This document shows positions 41,945 through 54,318 of a stretch of DNA of 64,000 bases, in pieces. Position 1 is the first letter of the stretch; every line of letters starts with the position of its first letter. Source of the DNA: Acholoe squamosa (lineage: Eukaryota > Annelida > Polychaeta > Phyllodocida > Polynoidae); the NCBI GenBank assembly GCA_949317995.1, contig OX439038.1:35407113-35471112 (forward strand). Reading direction: 5' to 3'. Both the position numbers and the translations under genes were made by a program. Below the pieces are notes generated by a model. The model saw only the letters and a list, made by a program, of their open reading frames with translations. It did not search any database and had not been told where the DNA came from.

Positions 41945-42591
41945 GTGTCTGTGTTCCCCCATGCCCAATCCATGTTTGTACCTCTGTTTAGCATGAGGGC
42001 AGTGATGCAGGTAGAACCTTATATTTACGACCTGTCAATTAAGGCAGATCACCAGCTCATGCATGATGTTCTACACATCCATGATCCCCTGGTCAGCAGT
42101 TTTTCACACATACAACTGACCTTACCCACTCCCACCTTATCATACAACCGACCCCAAGGTCCCAATTATAAACCTTCATTACCTAGGCATAGGTACCAAA
42201 ATTTGCATAGAAGGCAGCGCAGCCTAAACTGCATCCATCCAATAAAATTCGGCCATGGCCTTATAGGGCAAGACATACCACCACAGATAAATCACGGATG
42301 GGTTTATAAGCCTTAGCCTACACCCACCTTATCCACTTTTACAATAACATTACATCCAACCACAATATGACATTGGTTATCAATATGACCCCTGAAGATT
42401 TGAGCTTCTACCTGAATGACCCGGCAGTCTTCAAAGAACTGCCCTTACACGACCCATTGGTCTCTACACTCATCCAGATTGGAGCACCTTTTCCCCCAAA
42501 GCAGCTGCTTACATTGCGCTGTTATGTGCGCGCGCACTACTGCCTTTTGATAAGCCCCTCAAAGACCTTCCCAGGTATTTCACCGGGATAG
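41945..42591 (+). other. Two small ORFs between integrase and env in element B
   Basis: 41945-42316 (apparent start not AUG-certain) and 42367-42591 (ATG 42367) each contain a segment of the form HDPLVSSF or HDPLVSTL followed by a short strand and prolines. The env N-terminal region has the related MDYPLVFNL. They may be duplicated leader segments or remnants of spliced accessory exons. I do not recognise a family. Bases 41344-41944 and 42592-43006 otherwise hold no gene (an A/T-rich run lies at 41655-41700). Confidence 0.35.
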
Positions 42592-43006
42592 GCAGAATTT
42601 TGGTCATCAGAGACACAATAGAGCTCACCTTCCAGCAGGCCATTTTTGAAGCCCACTTGTGGTCCAATAAGTAATCTACTCTCCCCACACCAGCCACCAG
42701 CGCTGACCTAAAACCCAAAAGGGGTAAGCTACCAATTTTTACAACTCAAAACCACCACCCCCAAATTAGCATTAGCTCACTAACACCCCAGGTTACGTCA
42801 CATTAAATGACACACCTTTACCTCACATAAAAGCCAAGCAACCCCCCACCCACACACACACCACACTCACCTAGGTGTACATACAAGCCTTAAAACAGGG
42901 ATATACCCCACACAACGACCAAAAATTAAAAACTCCCACACCAAGGATTCTTTTCCCTTAATTTTTCTAAAATAACTCCCATTACCTTTTTAGGGTCGCA
43001 GTCCCT

Positions 43007-44495
43007 ATGGCGGTTACACTCATCCTCAACTCCATTACCATTGAACTACAACATCAGGAGTTACCCCCAAGGATCATATTCAGACCAAATTATGGAGCTC
43101 TCTTCACACAAATGCCTGAGCCCCTACTGTCAAACTTCATGGACTACCCCCTGGTTTTCAATCTAAATATCTCCCTCTCCCCCACTCTGCAAAGACCTGA
43201 CAAAGTTTCACCCCTCGTCAGATCCAATGCCTCGCCTTACATCACACACACAGCCAACAACTTGGACCTAATGATCAGTAACCTTTTTGATAAATCCCAG
43301 AAATCTTTAGATCTTCTTTTTAATCTAATATCTACCCCCAAGGCCCTGTCTAACCAGAAATGCCCCTGGTCAAATCATTGGTGACATCCTCAGAGCTACC
43401 ATAGGCCTGGGAACCCAACCTGAAATTGATCTTTTAAATTCAGATGTGTCAGATATAGACAGAAGACTGGCCACCAAAATGCATATTGTAGAATTAGCAA
43501 CCCACTTTCTACTCAATATTTTTGAATACAATCATAAATCCTTAAACACACTTTCAGAATTCCAAAATGATACAGACGATGCACTATCCCTGCTGGCCCA
43601 CAAGCTTCAAAACCTAAACTCAAATTTCTCAGGAATTATTCTAAATTTAGAAACCCAGGCCAGACAGGACACCTTCTACTCCATGCTATTCTCAGCAGCT
43701 AATGCACAAATTGAATCTCTCATTGATCTCCAAGATGATTTAGACACACTTCTCACAGCCATTAATGATTTAATGGAAGGCGAGTTACCCCCCACCTTAA
43801 TTCCCCATGATACCCTAAGGCTAGGTCTAAACAACCTATCCAGCGCCTTAAGCAGCGCCCACCAAGGTATCGCTACCCTGAAAGTACCGGTAGGTTTTTA
43901 TTATAAAAGAAGGGTGAGCGCTCATTGGAGCAACAACGCCGTCCTGCTTATAACCATACCAATACCCATAGGCCTAGGGGATAACACCTACTCTATTTTT
44001 AGAACTGAAACCTTCCCAGTCCCTTTCGACACATCCAACGTTGAAGCCAAAGGCCACACACTAGTACAGCCCCTACCCCCCTTCATAGCCATGTCTAACA
44101 GCCACTCCCACTACATAGAGCTGCAGCAGGCTGACATGGACATGTGTACACAAGACTCCTTTATCAGCTGTAACCTACCCCAACCCCTGTTATCACTACT
44201 CCACCCCACATGCACCCTATCCCTACTTTTAGATCTACCTGATGCAGTCCATCACACCTGCAGTTTAACTGCACACATGGCTGCACCCATTCCAAATCTA
44301 ATTAAACCCATAGCTAGGGACACATACCTTTTGATCACCAGCACCTCACCATCCCACCTTCAATACCACAATGCTGGACAAATTACAATCAAACCCATGT
44401 TCTCCATGGGCTTCCCTAGCCCACTTAAAAGGGTCTATATCTCCTCTTTCCTATTCCCTCAGGATGTGTGTGGTGCACATATGCGCGGGCACTGA
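43007..44495 (+). pseudogene. Env (F-protein-like) of element B, frameshifted and truncated
   Basis: A first frame (ATG 43007 to 43384) and a second (about 43360-44495) together form an envelope-like protein; the shift lies near 43360. After the break comes QIIGDILRATIGLGT, a fusion-peptide-like start. Heptad helices follow (DIDRRLATKMHIVELATHFL) and then LDTLLTAINDLMEGELPP with LIPHDTLRLGL. This pattern matches baculovirus F and errantivirus env ectodomains. No terminal membrane anchor is present: the ORF stops at 44495, past the point where the inverted duplication begins. Such proteins mediate membrane fusion; this copy cannot. Confidence 0.55.
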
Positions 44496-44799
44496 CACAT
44501 TCCTCTGTTAAATTATCAACCTGTGAAGCACGGGATAGCCACTTAGTGCCGCTAAAGTGCTGTAAAACACAAATCAATCAATCAAACCCATGTTCTCCAG
44601 TAGTGGTCTTACCCACTGCTCAACCAGGTCGTTACCCGAAAGGGTAACCGAATGCCCTAGTAGCATGTAGTCCTCTGAGGCTGTGATCGTATGTAACATA
44701 AGCTAAGAAATAAAAGCTCGGTTGCCTACCCAGAAACTCTTTCTCTCTTCGTTATGATTCCTTAATCTAACTTAACGAGACAAACCACTACAATATTTT

Positions 44800-45480
44800 G
44801 AATTTCTTGATGGGACCAATGCCAAAAGTTGGCTAAATTAGTCTACTGTTGGGCCTCTTAAGAATTTTTAGGGGGGTGAAGCCTAAATGGGTAAAACAAA
44901 CAAAAAAGCATCTTGGTGTCTGGCCGTATCAGTGATTTCCCTATACTTTCAATGCTAAAATTGGCTTATGTCGACCAAAACTAAAATATCTATAACATAA
45001 TAACCACTGCATATTTTTTTATGGGAATACGATGGTAAATAAGTAAAATAACTCAAGTTTACTGTGTATTAGGTTCAGTGCTGAAAATTAGACCTAACCA
45101 ACCAAAAGAAGTTCGGACATTTAGATTTCCATTCAGGTCTACTACTGGTACAGTCCCCATAGACTTATCATTACGTGAACAAAGCTAAAACTAAATACTT
45201 TCTCCTGGCTTTAAATTAGTTTAATGTCTCTACTTTTTAGGGGGGTGAAGCCTAAACGGGTAAGACAAAAATAAAGCATTTTGATGTCTGGCCGAATCAA
45301 TCATTTTCATATACTTTCAATGCTAAAGGAGGCCTGTGTCGACCAAAACTAAAATGCCAATTAAAAAAATAGCTCCTGCATATTTTCTTTTATGGTAGTG
45401 TGATGGCAAAGAAGTAAAATAACTCTAATGTATAATGTATAAATAATTTCTCCTGGCTTCAATATTTCAACTGTGGGGAG
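44800..45480. repeat. 421-bp tandem repeat in left arm (short array)
   Basis: Partial units share GGGGGGTGAAGCCTAAA and TTGGTCGACA-type words (about 44873 and 45240). The word AGGTCTACTACTGGTACAG occurs once (about 45135), against twice in the right arm. Confidence 0.75.
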
Positions 45481-45519
45481 GTTATTTATAATCATGTACA
45501 TGGCTTCTATCATTTTAAT

Positions 45520-45690
45520 AATGGCCCCCAACTTCAATGGTCCAACCTTCAATGGACTACCTTTGATGGACCCCAACTTTAATGGTCCCTAACTTTGATG
45601 GTCTCCACCTTTTAGGACCCCATTTTTAATGGCCCCAAACTTTGACAGGCTCAAACCTCAATGGTCCCAATCTCTGATGGCCCCCACCTT
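45520..45690. repeat. Short-unit degenerate minisatellite (mirrored at 55050-55220)
   Basis: Degenerate units of about 15-25 bp built on CCCAACTTTAATGGT. The mirror copy reads ACCATTAAAGTTGGGG. No coding potential. Confidence 0.75.
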
Positions 45691-46420
45691 CTACATCACA
45701 TGTTTAATCTTTAATAACATAGAAGAGAGCTCCATACTGTGACGCAGAAGCCGTGCATAGATTTTTATCAAAGGTGAATCTTGAACAAAACTAAAATATT
45801 CATATACCACATTGTTTGTACTGGATTTTGGGGTCAATGGTTATCCCAGAATTAACTTCCAACATTGGCTCCTGTAGGATTATCTTCAGCCACGCGAGGG
45901 AACCACTTCTAAGGTTGCAAGTATTATGTTATCAAATTATGAGATTTTGACCATAGGAGAGATGTCGCAGCAAAAAGGATATTATTCTTATTCTTATTCT
46001 TCATCTATAGAACCAGGGCTATCTAAATGTGTCTACCATTGCCTTGTGGCACTAATATTCCACAATTCATTGCAGAAGTACTTTCTCCTGGCTCATATTA
46101 CTGACCCATACCAATGAAAATGGAACTCAATACTTCACAGTACACATACCGTATCATGTGTTATTTGTTTCTTTGTAGGATGTGTTGCGAAACATTGGCT
46201 GCACATAAGGGATGGACAAGCGCACACTATACGGGACAATACTAGATGCAGTGGCCAAGGAGCCACTGCTGAAAAGAAGTACAAGTACCACGACCAGCTC
46301 CAATTTAATGCCTCTGACATCTGAAAAACCGCGAAGATTGGATTTTTTTTTGTTTCAAGTTTTAGAGGAGAAAATCGTTTTTTTAACCACACTGTGTGCT
46401 GACAACGCCAAAACCAGCAC

Positions 46421-46558
46421 ACTGTAAATTCTCTCATATAAGCTGCGGCTTATAGTTGTTTTTTTTGGCACTATAGAAAAGTAATAAAACTACAATTTTC
46501 AAGCCATAAAAATGTCTTCTCAAGGGTGCGGGTTACATGAGAGAATTTACGGTACAGT
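46421..46558. mobile_element. MITE-like element with CTGTAAATTCTCTCAT ends, left arm
   Basis: The 5' end ACTGTAAATTCTCTCATAT and the 3' end ATGAGAGAATTTACGGTACAGT are imperfect inverted repeats enclosing about 100 bp that include GCGGCTTATA. No ORF. The parts of 44800-46976 not listed separately have no gene I recognise. Confidence 0.65.
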
Positions 46559-46976
46559 CTTGTCTCACTTAACCAGCCACCTCCGTTTCAGATAAAAATT
46601 GACTGGTTCCTGAATCGGCTGATTCTTTGAATCAGAATTACAATAGAATATAATGGTTATAATTCAATCTGTTGTATCTATTGTATGTGGAGAGAACTCC
46701 ATTTTCTGCCAACCAGGGATTGTAGTTGCATACTAAATTAAGACCAGTATGGAGGATATAGTCGCCCGACTATAGAATTGTGGCCCATGCCAGTTACTTA
46801 CTGTCCTCTTTACAAACTTCTATAGACATTAATATCACAGAATAACCATGTCAAATTAACTTGTGAATCCTATATTACAGTTATTTTTGTCCATTTCTAA
46901 TTGAGGTGTTTATGTGCATAATCCTGTAGGACTGCCACAAATGTCAGCCTTGCCCAGCCTAGCCAACCAATGCAAC

Positions 46977-47334
46977 TGTAGTGGTTCGAATATATGTCTT
47001 GGATGGTTCGAAGTGAAAACCAGACAAGGGATCTCGGGTTAGTGCAACTGGCACGTGTTTATTTCGGTGTATGGTTTACATCTACCTCGATATTGGTCGC
47101 CTAATGAAATGTTAAGCTCGGTAAGAAGTGGTCCGACTCCGTCGACAGGCAGAGCCAGACTAACGCCTTCCCCGGCCCCAGGTAGGAGCTGGTGCGAGGC
47201 GAACAGTGCTGCCACCACCCCGCAGCGACCAGGGGTCGTAAGGACCTCTAGTGACTACCGGTGATGGGCGCACCGCTTGAAACGCCCTCTCGAGGAAGAC
47301 GCTCACACTATATCACGATCTACGAGCCCCTACA
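46977..47334 (-). repeat. 3' LTR of element C (left arm)
   Basis: 358 bp with TGTAG...CTACA ends. On the minus strand it is preceded by the purine tract CTGGTGGGGGTAG (47335-47347). It shares layout but little sequence with the LTRs of A and D. Beyond its left end (46976) the flank is non-element DNA. Confidence 0.75.
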
Positions 47335-47347
47335 CTACCCCCACCAG

Positions 47348-48330
47348 AATAAGGAAAGGGATGTGCAAAAAAACATATTAAAAGTAGAACAATTTCGTTA
47401 TTCTAAAATAAGGGCTCAAAGTAATAAACAAGAGTTCAAAGTAGAACGTGATATGTTATTTGTGTGACGTCTTAGTAGTAGCAGTCGGCCACATAGAATT
47501 ATTTAAGGTAAATTAAACATATTAATACACTAAAAATACCATAGGAGAGGGATTGATACATGTTCGAATCCGCACATAGAGTATTAACGTATGTTATTAA
47601 TGACATACCATGTTTGTAATTATATATGGTAATATATATTACATGACCCGAAAAGAAAATTTTTATAGTTCACGTATGAACCCTATAGTTTTTTTTAAAA
47701 CACAGTTTACAGTAACTGTGGGTTTTTTTACATTTATATATACATACCACTATTAACCTTGAACTATAATATGAACACGTTAGGTTGGTACCTGAGAAGT
47801 ACTTTTAAAGCAAGTATACATACTTCGAGTTACAGATCTCATAGGTTTATAGCACCAATTAACTTCTTATTAGTGATAAATAGAAAAATATTTATGAAAT
47901 CGAGCCTAATGGACAATGTTAGGGTCGATATTTCAATAGAGTAAACACTGTATGTGAGGTAGGAAAATAGTGGTTAACTATACAATATATAACTCTATAG
48001 CAGCCCACCAGTGTAGTGGGTCCACTGCACAATAGTAATATACTTCGGTGATGTCTTCGGGGTGTTCACTGCTTGTCTGCAGATCCAATCGGCGAACGAT
48101 GGACTTGGCGGTGGCAAGCCGCGTCACTGTGTGATGTGCCCTGATCAAGATGGGAAGATGTAGATTCGTCCATTGGGTTTCCTGGGTCTGCATCAATCCG
48201 GGATCCTTCTAAGTGGGGCACAGTTCGGGTATTCAATAGTTCCCTGTAGAGAGTAGGGTCAATAACTGCAACTTCTTACATCGGGAACTTGTAAGTCTGT
48301 CTCCATTACCGTTTCACCGGGGCTGGTTTC
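47348..48330 (-). other. A/T-rich 3' untranslated region of element C (left arm)
   Basis: Roughly 1 kb between the accessory-gene end and the LTR, without a convincing ORF. It corresponds to 52410-53392 in the right arm. It matches the long 3' regions of A and D in position and composition. Confidence 0.55.
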
Positions 48331-50640
48331 TGGATCGGAGTCCAGACTTATTAAGTTGTGGACCACTGGGGCTGAATCAGGGATTACGGTCAGGGATTAC
48401 AGCAGTGGCTACTCCAGGGGTTTGGGTTCGGGTTTCGGTTGGCTTGACTGTGGTAGTGGTCGGGGCAGCGATGGCAGCTTCGGGTTCCCTTCGGGGTCCG
48501 GCCGGGTCTCCAGGCTCAGTGGCAGAGCGTTTCGGGGTAGACACACTCACTCATGAACCCAAAGGATTCAATGTCCGCCTCAAGCTGTCTGGCCTCCTGA
48601 AGTTTGCACTGGAGCTTTTCGAACGCACTTTCCGGGGTGCCGTCCCAGTCTTTCATGAAGCAGCCGAACACTGCCATGAATCGAACGTCCTGATGGTCAT
48701 ACTGACTGGCTCCTGAAGTTCGGTCTCATACTTCAGTTTCATGGCTTTAGCCTTGTTTTCACGTTGGAGCGAGGCCCGAAGTTGGTCCCTCGCCTGCCCC
48801 TGCATGTCCTGCGAGATCCGGGATATTTCCCCTAGCTGTATCTCGAAGACACCTTCGGTCACGCCCCGAAGGTATCCGGTCACTTGGCTAACGTGTCTAT
48901 CTTGCCATGCCTTAAAGATGTAGGCCTGGATATCACAGGACTCCTGTGTCCGAGTCTTGATATAATCATCGGGGTCCTCCAGTTCGAGGTTTGACTTCAC
49001 CAAGTGTAGCACGTTGGTGGTTTTCATGTTCTTAACTGGAGGTGCTGCAACAGGAGTCATGTGTGAATCTGAGCAGCTCTCGTAGGCAGAGCTCAAAGTT
49101 GCAGTGGCATTCGGGGATGGGGTGGTAGTGCCGGGCCGTCGAGACGATCCTACCACCGCCCCACTTTCGTCGATGGTGACGCCTTGCCCCCTTCCAGCCT
49201 CGGGTAATGCCTGGGTGGGGTCCCTCATCACCATCTCCCTGCCTGGTCGCTTTGGATCCACCGGTCGGGCCCGTCCACAAGCGGAGGTGGTGGCAGGACT
49301 AGCCGGTGGACCCATAGGCTTCAGTTTCCCAGATGGTAGTAGGGTCTGGGATTTGGGCCTGGTTTCTGGGTGTCAGTCAGTGTGGGGAACTCGTCTGGGT
49401 CGGGTGCCTCCTTGAGCCTATGGAGCAAGGCATCATCTTATGGGGTGCCCTGGTATCGTAGGGTGGACTCCGAGTCACCTCTCATCCAATCTGAGTGGGA
49501 CAGGGTGGTCCGCCCCTCGAACCAAGTCTGATGATTACCAGTCGAGGTCCCCGCTGAGGGTCGTAACTACTCGAGCCTAGAGGTGAGACATGCTCCATAC
49601 TCGTAAGGTCTCGAGATGCCTTACCTAAGATCTTGCTAGGATCGGGGGATCTTTTCTTGTGGTCAGGTGTCGGGGCTGGCGATTGTGACTCGGATCTCGG
49701 TTGCTTGGCATCACGAGATCAAGGGTCACCGCCAGGGTGCGGGCGTGGCCTCTTGTTCCAGTCTACTGCGTCGGGGTCCTTCCTCTGCACTTTGACACGC
49801 CAGTGCATTTCTGCAGACGTGTCAAATCGATGGGAGCGTACGTTTTTGAGGAGGTAGGCATCCTACTTCCCCTCAACTGAATGACAGAAGTGGTCGGTTC
49901 TCAGTGTGATCGGGTGTCTCTCCTCGGAGGTCATTTGCTCCCACTCAGGTGTTCGTGGAGCTTCAGGGCCTTAAGTCGGGCGTCGCTGGCTTTGAGGCCA
50001 TGTACCTAAGCCAAATGCTCAGCCATGCATCCTCGCCTCATGGTTTTTAGTCCCTGGTACTTTTGGTTCTGGTTCTTCTCGTTGGTACACCTGTACACCG
50101 GGGCATGGTGCATATGGTGCTCAACAAGATGTCGGAAGAACAAGTCCTTGCTGGACCAGACTCTCTCTCTCTCTGAATTATTGACGCAGATCTCGAAGGG
50201 ACAAGTCGGGTTGGTCGGTGCCCAGTTCGAAGTGGCATACTGCAGCTTTGTGCGGTGCTCGAAGCCAGACTTAGGCGTCTTTACCATGTCTCTGACGGAA
50301 GCCACCCACACGCGATAAAATTTCGCGGGGCCGGAATCTTTCTTTAGGATTCTCATCCATTCCTCGTCATTGCTCTCGCCATCTCGAGTGGTGGCGGGAG
50401 GGATCGAATAGTTGTCAGTGTAGCGCTGGCAGTCCATAAAACATTTCGGGGTGTAGTCAGGGAATTCAGTTCTGGCATTGACCCATTTATTTAAACTGGA
50501 CTCGATGTTCTCCAGCAGTTGCCGGCTCATTTCGGTGACCTGCTGGTCTCTATCTCCATTTCCCTCCTTGGGGTCCTCCTGGAGCTCTTCCTCCTCGGCT
50601 GCAGTGCTACTGAAGGGCTCTGGGGGTATAGGGCACCATG
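48331..50640 (-). pseudogene. Accessory zinc-domain gene of element C (left arm and spacer)
   Basis: Reading leftwards: an acidic part (STAAEEEELQEDPKEG, from about 50635), WVNARTEFPDY, DEEWMRIL, and the zinc domain NPTCPFEICVNN with FFRHLVEHHMHHAPVYRC. A stop follows at 50006. After a disrupted stretch (49316-50005) come 49315-48653, with a helical Gln/Glu/Arg-rich segment. A frame change near 48680 precedes the last motif, FGCFMKDWDGTPESAFEKL. The first 29 codons of the ORF starting at 50719 are antisense sequence of the other arm, not protein. Domain order matches A and D. Confidence 0.65.
50111..50633. other. Unique 523-bp spacer of the inverted duplication
   Basis: The spacer has no mirror copy. 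On the minus strand it encodes the first part of the zinc domain of the element C accessory protein, so the fold-back point lies inside that gene. Confidence 0.85.
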
Positions 50641-52410
50641 CCCCGGTGTACAGGTGTACCAACGAGAAGAACCAGAACCAAAAGTACCAGGGACTAAAAA
50701 CCATGAGGCGAGGATGCATGGCTGAGCATTTGGCTTAGGTACATGGCCTCAAAGCCAGCGACGCCCGACTTAAGGCCCTGAAGCTCCACGAACACCTGAG
50801 TGGGAGCAAATGACCTCCGAGGAGAGACACCCGATCACACTGAGAACCGACCACTTCTGTCATTCAGTTGAGGGGAAGTAGGATGCCTACCTCCTCAAAA
50901 ACGTACGCTCCCATCGATTTGACACGTCTGCAGAAATGCACTGGCGTGTCAAAGTGCAGAGGAAGGACCCCGACGCAGTAGACCGGAACGAGAGGCCACG
51001 CCCGCACCCTGGCGGTGACCCTTGATCTCGTGATGCCAAGCGACCGAGATCCGAGTCACAATCGCCAGCCCCGACACCTGACCACAAGAAAAGATCCCCC
51101 GATCCTAGCAAGATCTTAGGTAAGGCATCTCGAGACCTTACGAGTATGGAGCATGTCTCACCTCTAGGCTCGAGTAGTTACGACCCTCAGCGGGGACCTC
51201 GACTGGTAATCATCAGACTTGGTTCGAGGGGCGGACCACCCTGTCCCACTCAGATTGGATGAGAGGTGACTCGGAGTCCACCCTACGATACCAGGGCACC
51301 CCATAAGATGATGCCTTGCTCCATAGGCTCAAGGAGGCACCCGACCCAGACGAGTTCCCCACACTGACTGACACCCAGAAACCAGGCCCAAATCCCAGAC
51401 CCTACTACCATCTGGGAAACTGAAGCCTATGGGTCCACCGGCTATTCCTGCCACCACCTCCGCTTGTGGACGGGCCCGACCGGTGGATCCAAAGCGACCA
51501 GGCAGGGAGATGGTGATGAGGGACCCCACCCAGGCATTACCCGAGGCTGGAAGGGGGCAAGGCGTCACCATCGACGAAAGTGGGGCGGTGGTAGGATCGT
51601 CTCGACGGCCCGGCACTACCACCCCATCCCCGAATGCCACTGCAACTTCGAGCTCTGCCTACGAGAGCTGCTCAGATTCACACATGACTCCTGTTGCAGC
51701 ACCTCCAGTTAAGAACATGAAAACCACCAACGTGCTACACTTGGTGAAGTCAAACCTCGAACTGGAGGACCCCGATGATTATATCAAGACTCGGACACAG
51801 GAGTCCTGTGATATCCAGGCCTACATCTTTAAGGCATGGCAAGATAGACACGTTAGCCAAGTGACCAGATACCTTCGGGGCGTGACCGAAGGTGTCTTCG
51901 AGATACAGCTAGGGGAAATATCCCGGATCTCGCAGGACATGCAGGGGCAGGCGAGGGACCAACTTCGGGCCTCGCTCCAACGTGAAAACAAGGCTAAAGC
52001 CATGAAACTGAAGTATGAGACCGAACTTCAGGAGCCAGTCAGTATGACCATCAGGACGTTCGATTCATGGCAGTGTTCGGCTGCTTCATGAAAGACTGGG
52101 ATGGCACCCCGGAAAGTGCGTTCAAAAAGCTCCAGTGCAAACTTCAGGAGGCCAGACAGCTTGAGGCGGACATTGAATCCTTTGGGTTCATGAGTGTGTC
52201 TACCCCGAAATGCTCTGCCACTGAGCCTGGAGACCCGGCCGGACCCCGAAGGGAACCCGAAGCTGCCATCGCTGCCCCGACCACTACCACAGTCAAGCCA
52301 ACCGAAACCCGAACCCAACCCCTGGAGTAGCCACTGCCGTAATCCCTGACCGTAATCCCTGATTCAGCCCCAGTGGTCCACAACTTAATAAGTCTGGACT
52401 CCGATCCAGA
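50634..52410 (+). pseudogene. Mirror copy of the element C accessory gene (right arm)
   Basis: Same content in opposite orientation, starting inside the zinc domain. Pieces: to 50738 (end of zinc domain, ending CMAEHLA), 51429-52091 (helical segment) and 52067-52330 (WDGTPESAFKKL motif and a Pro/Thr-rich tail). It lacks everything upstream of the fold-back point. Confidence 0.65.
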
Positions 52411-53404
52411 AACCAGCCCCGGTGAAACGGTAATGGAGACAGACTTACAAGTTCCCGATGTAAGAAGTTGCAGTTATTGACCCTACTCTCTACAGGGAAC
52501 TATCGAATACCCGAACTGTGCCCCACTTCGAAGGATCCCGGATTGATGCAGACCCAGGAAACCCAATGGACGAATCTACATCTTCCCATCTTGATCAGGG
52601 CACATCACACAGTGACGCGGCTTGCCACCGCCAAGTCCATCGTTCGCCGATTGGATCTGCAGACAAGCAGTGAACACCCCGAAGACATCACCGAAGTATA
52701 TTACTATTGTGCAGTGGACCCACTACACTGGTGGGCTGCTATAGAGTTATATATTGTATAGTTAACCACTATTTTCCTACCTCACATACAGTGTTTACTC
52801 TATTGAAATATCGACCCTAACATTGTCCATTAGGCTCGATTTCATAAATATTTTTCTATTTATCACTAATAAGAAGTTAATTGGTGCTATAAACCTATGA
52901 GATCTGTAACTCGAAGTATGTATACTTGCTTTAAAAGTACTTCTCAGGTACCAACCTAACGTGTTCATATTATAGTTCAAGGTTAATAGTGGTATGTATA
53001 TATAAATGTAAAAAAACCCACAGTTACTGTAAACTGTGTTTTAAAAAAAACTATAGGGTTCATATGTGAACTATAAAAATTTTCTTTTCGGGTCATGTAA
53101 TATATATTACCATATATAATTACAAACATGGTATGTCATTAATAACATACGTTAATACTCTATGTGCGGATTCGAACATGTCTCAATCCCTCTCCTATGG
53201 TATTTTTAGTGTATTAATATGTTTAATTTACCTTAAATAATTCTATGTGGCCGACTGCTACTACTAAGACGTCACACAAATAACATATCACGTTCTACTT
53301 TGAACTCTTGTTTATTACTTTGAGCCCTTATTTTAGAATAACGAAATTGTTCTACTTTTAATATGTTTTTTTGCACATCCCTTTCCTTATTCTGGTGGGG
53401 GTAG

Positions 53405-53762
53405 TGTAGGGGCTCGTAGATCGTGATATAGTGTGAGCGTCTTCCTCGAGAGGGCGTTTCAAGCGGTGCGCCCATCACCGGTAGTCACTAGAGGTCCTTA
53501 CGACCCCTGGTCGCTGCGGGGTGGTGGCAGCACTGTTCGCCTCGCACCAGCTCCTACCTGGGGCCGGGGAAGGCGTTAGTCTGGCTCTGCCTGTCGACGG
53601 AGTCGGACCACTTCTTACCGAGCTTAACATTTCATTAGGCGACCAATATCGAGGTAGATGTAAACCATACACCGAAATAAACACGTGCCAGTTGCACTAA
53701 CCCGAGATCCCTTGTCTGGTTTTCACTTCGAACCATCCAAGACATATATTCGAACCACTACA
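53405..53762 (+). repeat. 3' LTR of element C (right arm mirror)
   Basis: Mirror copy of 46977-47334 with the same ends, so the flanking DNA outside the LTR was duplicated together with the element. Confidence 0.75.
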
Positions 53763-54180
53763 GTTGCATTGGTTGGCTAGGCTGGGCAAGGCTGACATTT
53801 GTGGCAGTCCTACAGGATTATGCACATAAACACCTCAATTAGAAATGGACAAAAATAACTGTAATATAGGATTCACAAGTTAATTTGACATGGTTATTCT
53901 GTGATATTAATGTCTATAGAAGTTTGTAAAGAGGACAGTAAGTAACTGGCATGGGCCACAATTCTATAGTCGGGCGACTATATCCTCCATACTGGTCTTA
54001 ATTTAGTATGCAACTACAATCCCTGGTTGGCAGAAAATGGAGTTCTCTCCACATACAATAGATACAACAGATTGAATTATAACCATTATATTCTATTGTA
54101 ATTCTGATTCAAAGAATCAGCCGATTCAGGAACCAGTCAATTTTTATCTGAAACGGAGGTGGCTGGTTAAGTGAGACAAG

Positions 54181-54318
54181 ACTGTACCGTAAATTCTCTC
54201 ATGTAACCCGCACCCTTGAGAAGACATTTTTATGGCTTGAAAATTGTAGTTTTATTACTTTTCTATAGTGCCAAAAAAAACAACTATAAGCCGCAGCTTA
54301 TATGAGAGAATTTACAGT
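54181..54318. mobile_element. Mirror copy of the MITE-like element, right arm
   Basis: Reverse complement of 46421-46558, part of the inverted duplication, not an independent insertion. Confidence 0.65.

Larger units (their letters stand above)
34326..44495 (+). mobile_element. Ty3/gypsy element B with env-like gene, decayed
   Basis: Plus-strand order: LTR-like region, gag, protease, RT, RNase H, integrase, several small ORFs and an F-like env. All pol domains are recognisable, but stops and frame changes separate them. The 3' LTR is not found; the element is lost into the inverted duplication that begins at about 44395. It is a different lineage from A, C and D: no zinc knuckle, an env gene and unrelated LTR sequence. 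Confidence 0.8.
44395..50110. repeat. Left arm of giant inverted duplication
   Basis: This 5.7-kb arm is matched in reverse complement by 50634-56766. Paired positions sum to about 100,744 near the centre and 100,739 further out. The outer part is offset by about 420 because of one extra tandem unit in the right arm. The arm holds the end of env (B), an SINE-like tail ((AATC)n at 44570), an AATAAA-bearing LTR-like end (to 44792), 421-bp repeats, a short-unit minisatellite, a MITE, the LTR of element C, its 3' region and accessory-gene pieces. Confidence 0.9.

Noticed and set aside
42592-43006. Additional gene between small ORFs and env in element B
   Set aside because: Pro- and A/C-rich sequence with stops in all frames.
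44468-44792. 3' LTR of element B
   Set aside because: It has an LTR-like end (AATAAA, CCACTACA) but no similarity to the 5' LTR region of B; left unassigned.
46135-46437. Coding ORF near the MITE (and its mirror at 54302)
   Set aside because: Composition is not protein-like and the frame runs into the MITE end; no lasting similarity to a known family.
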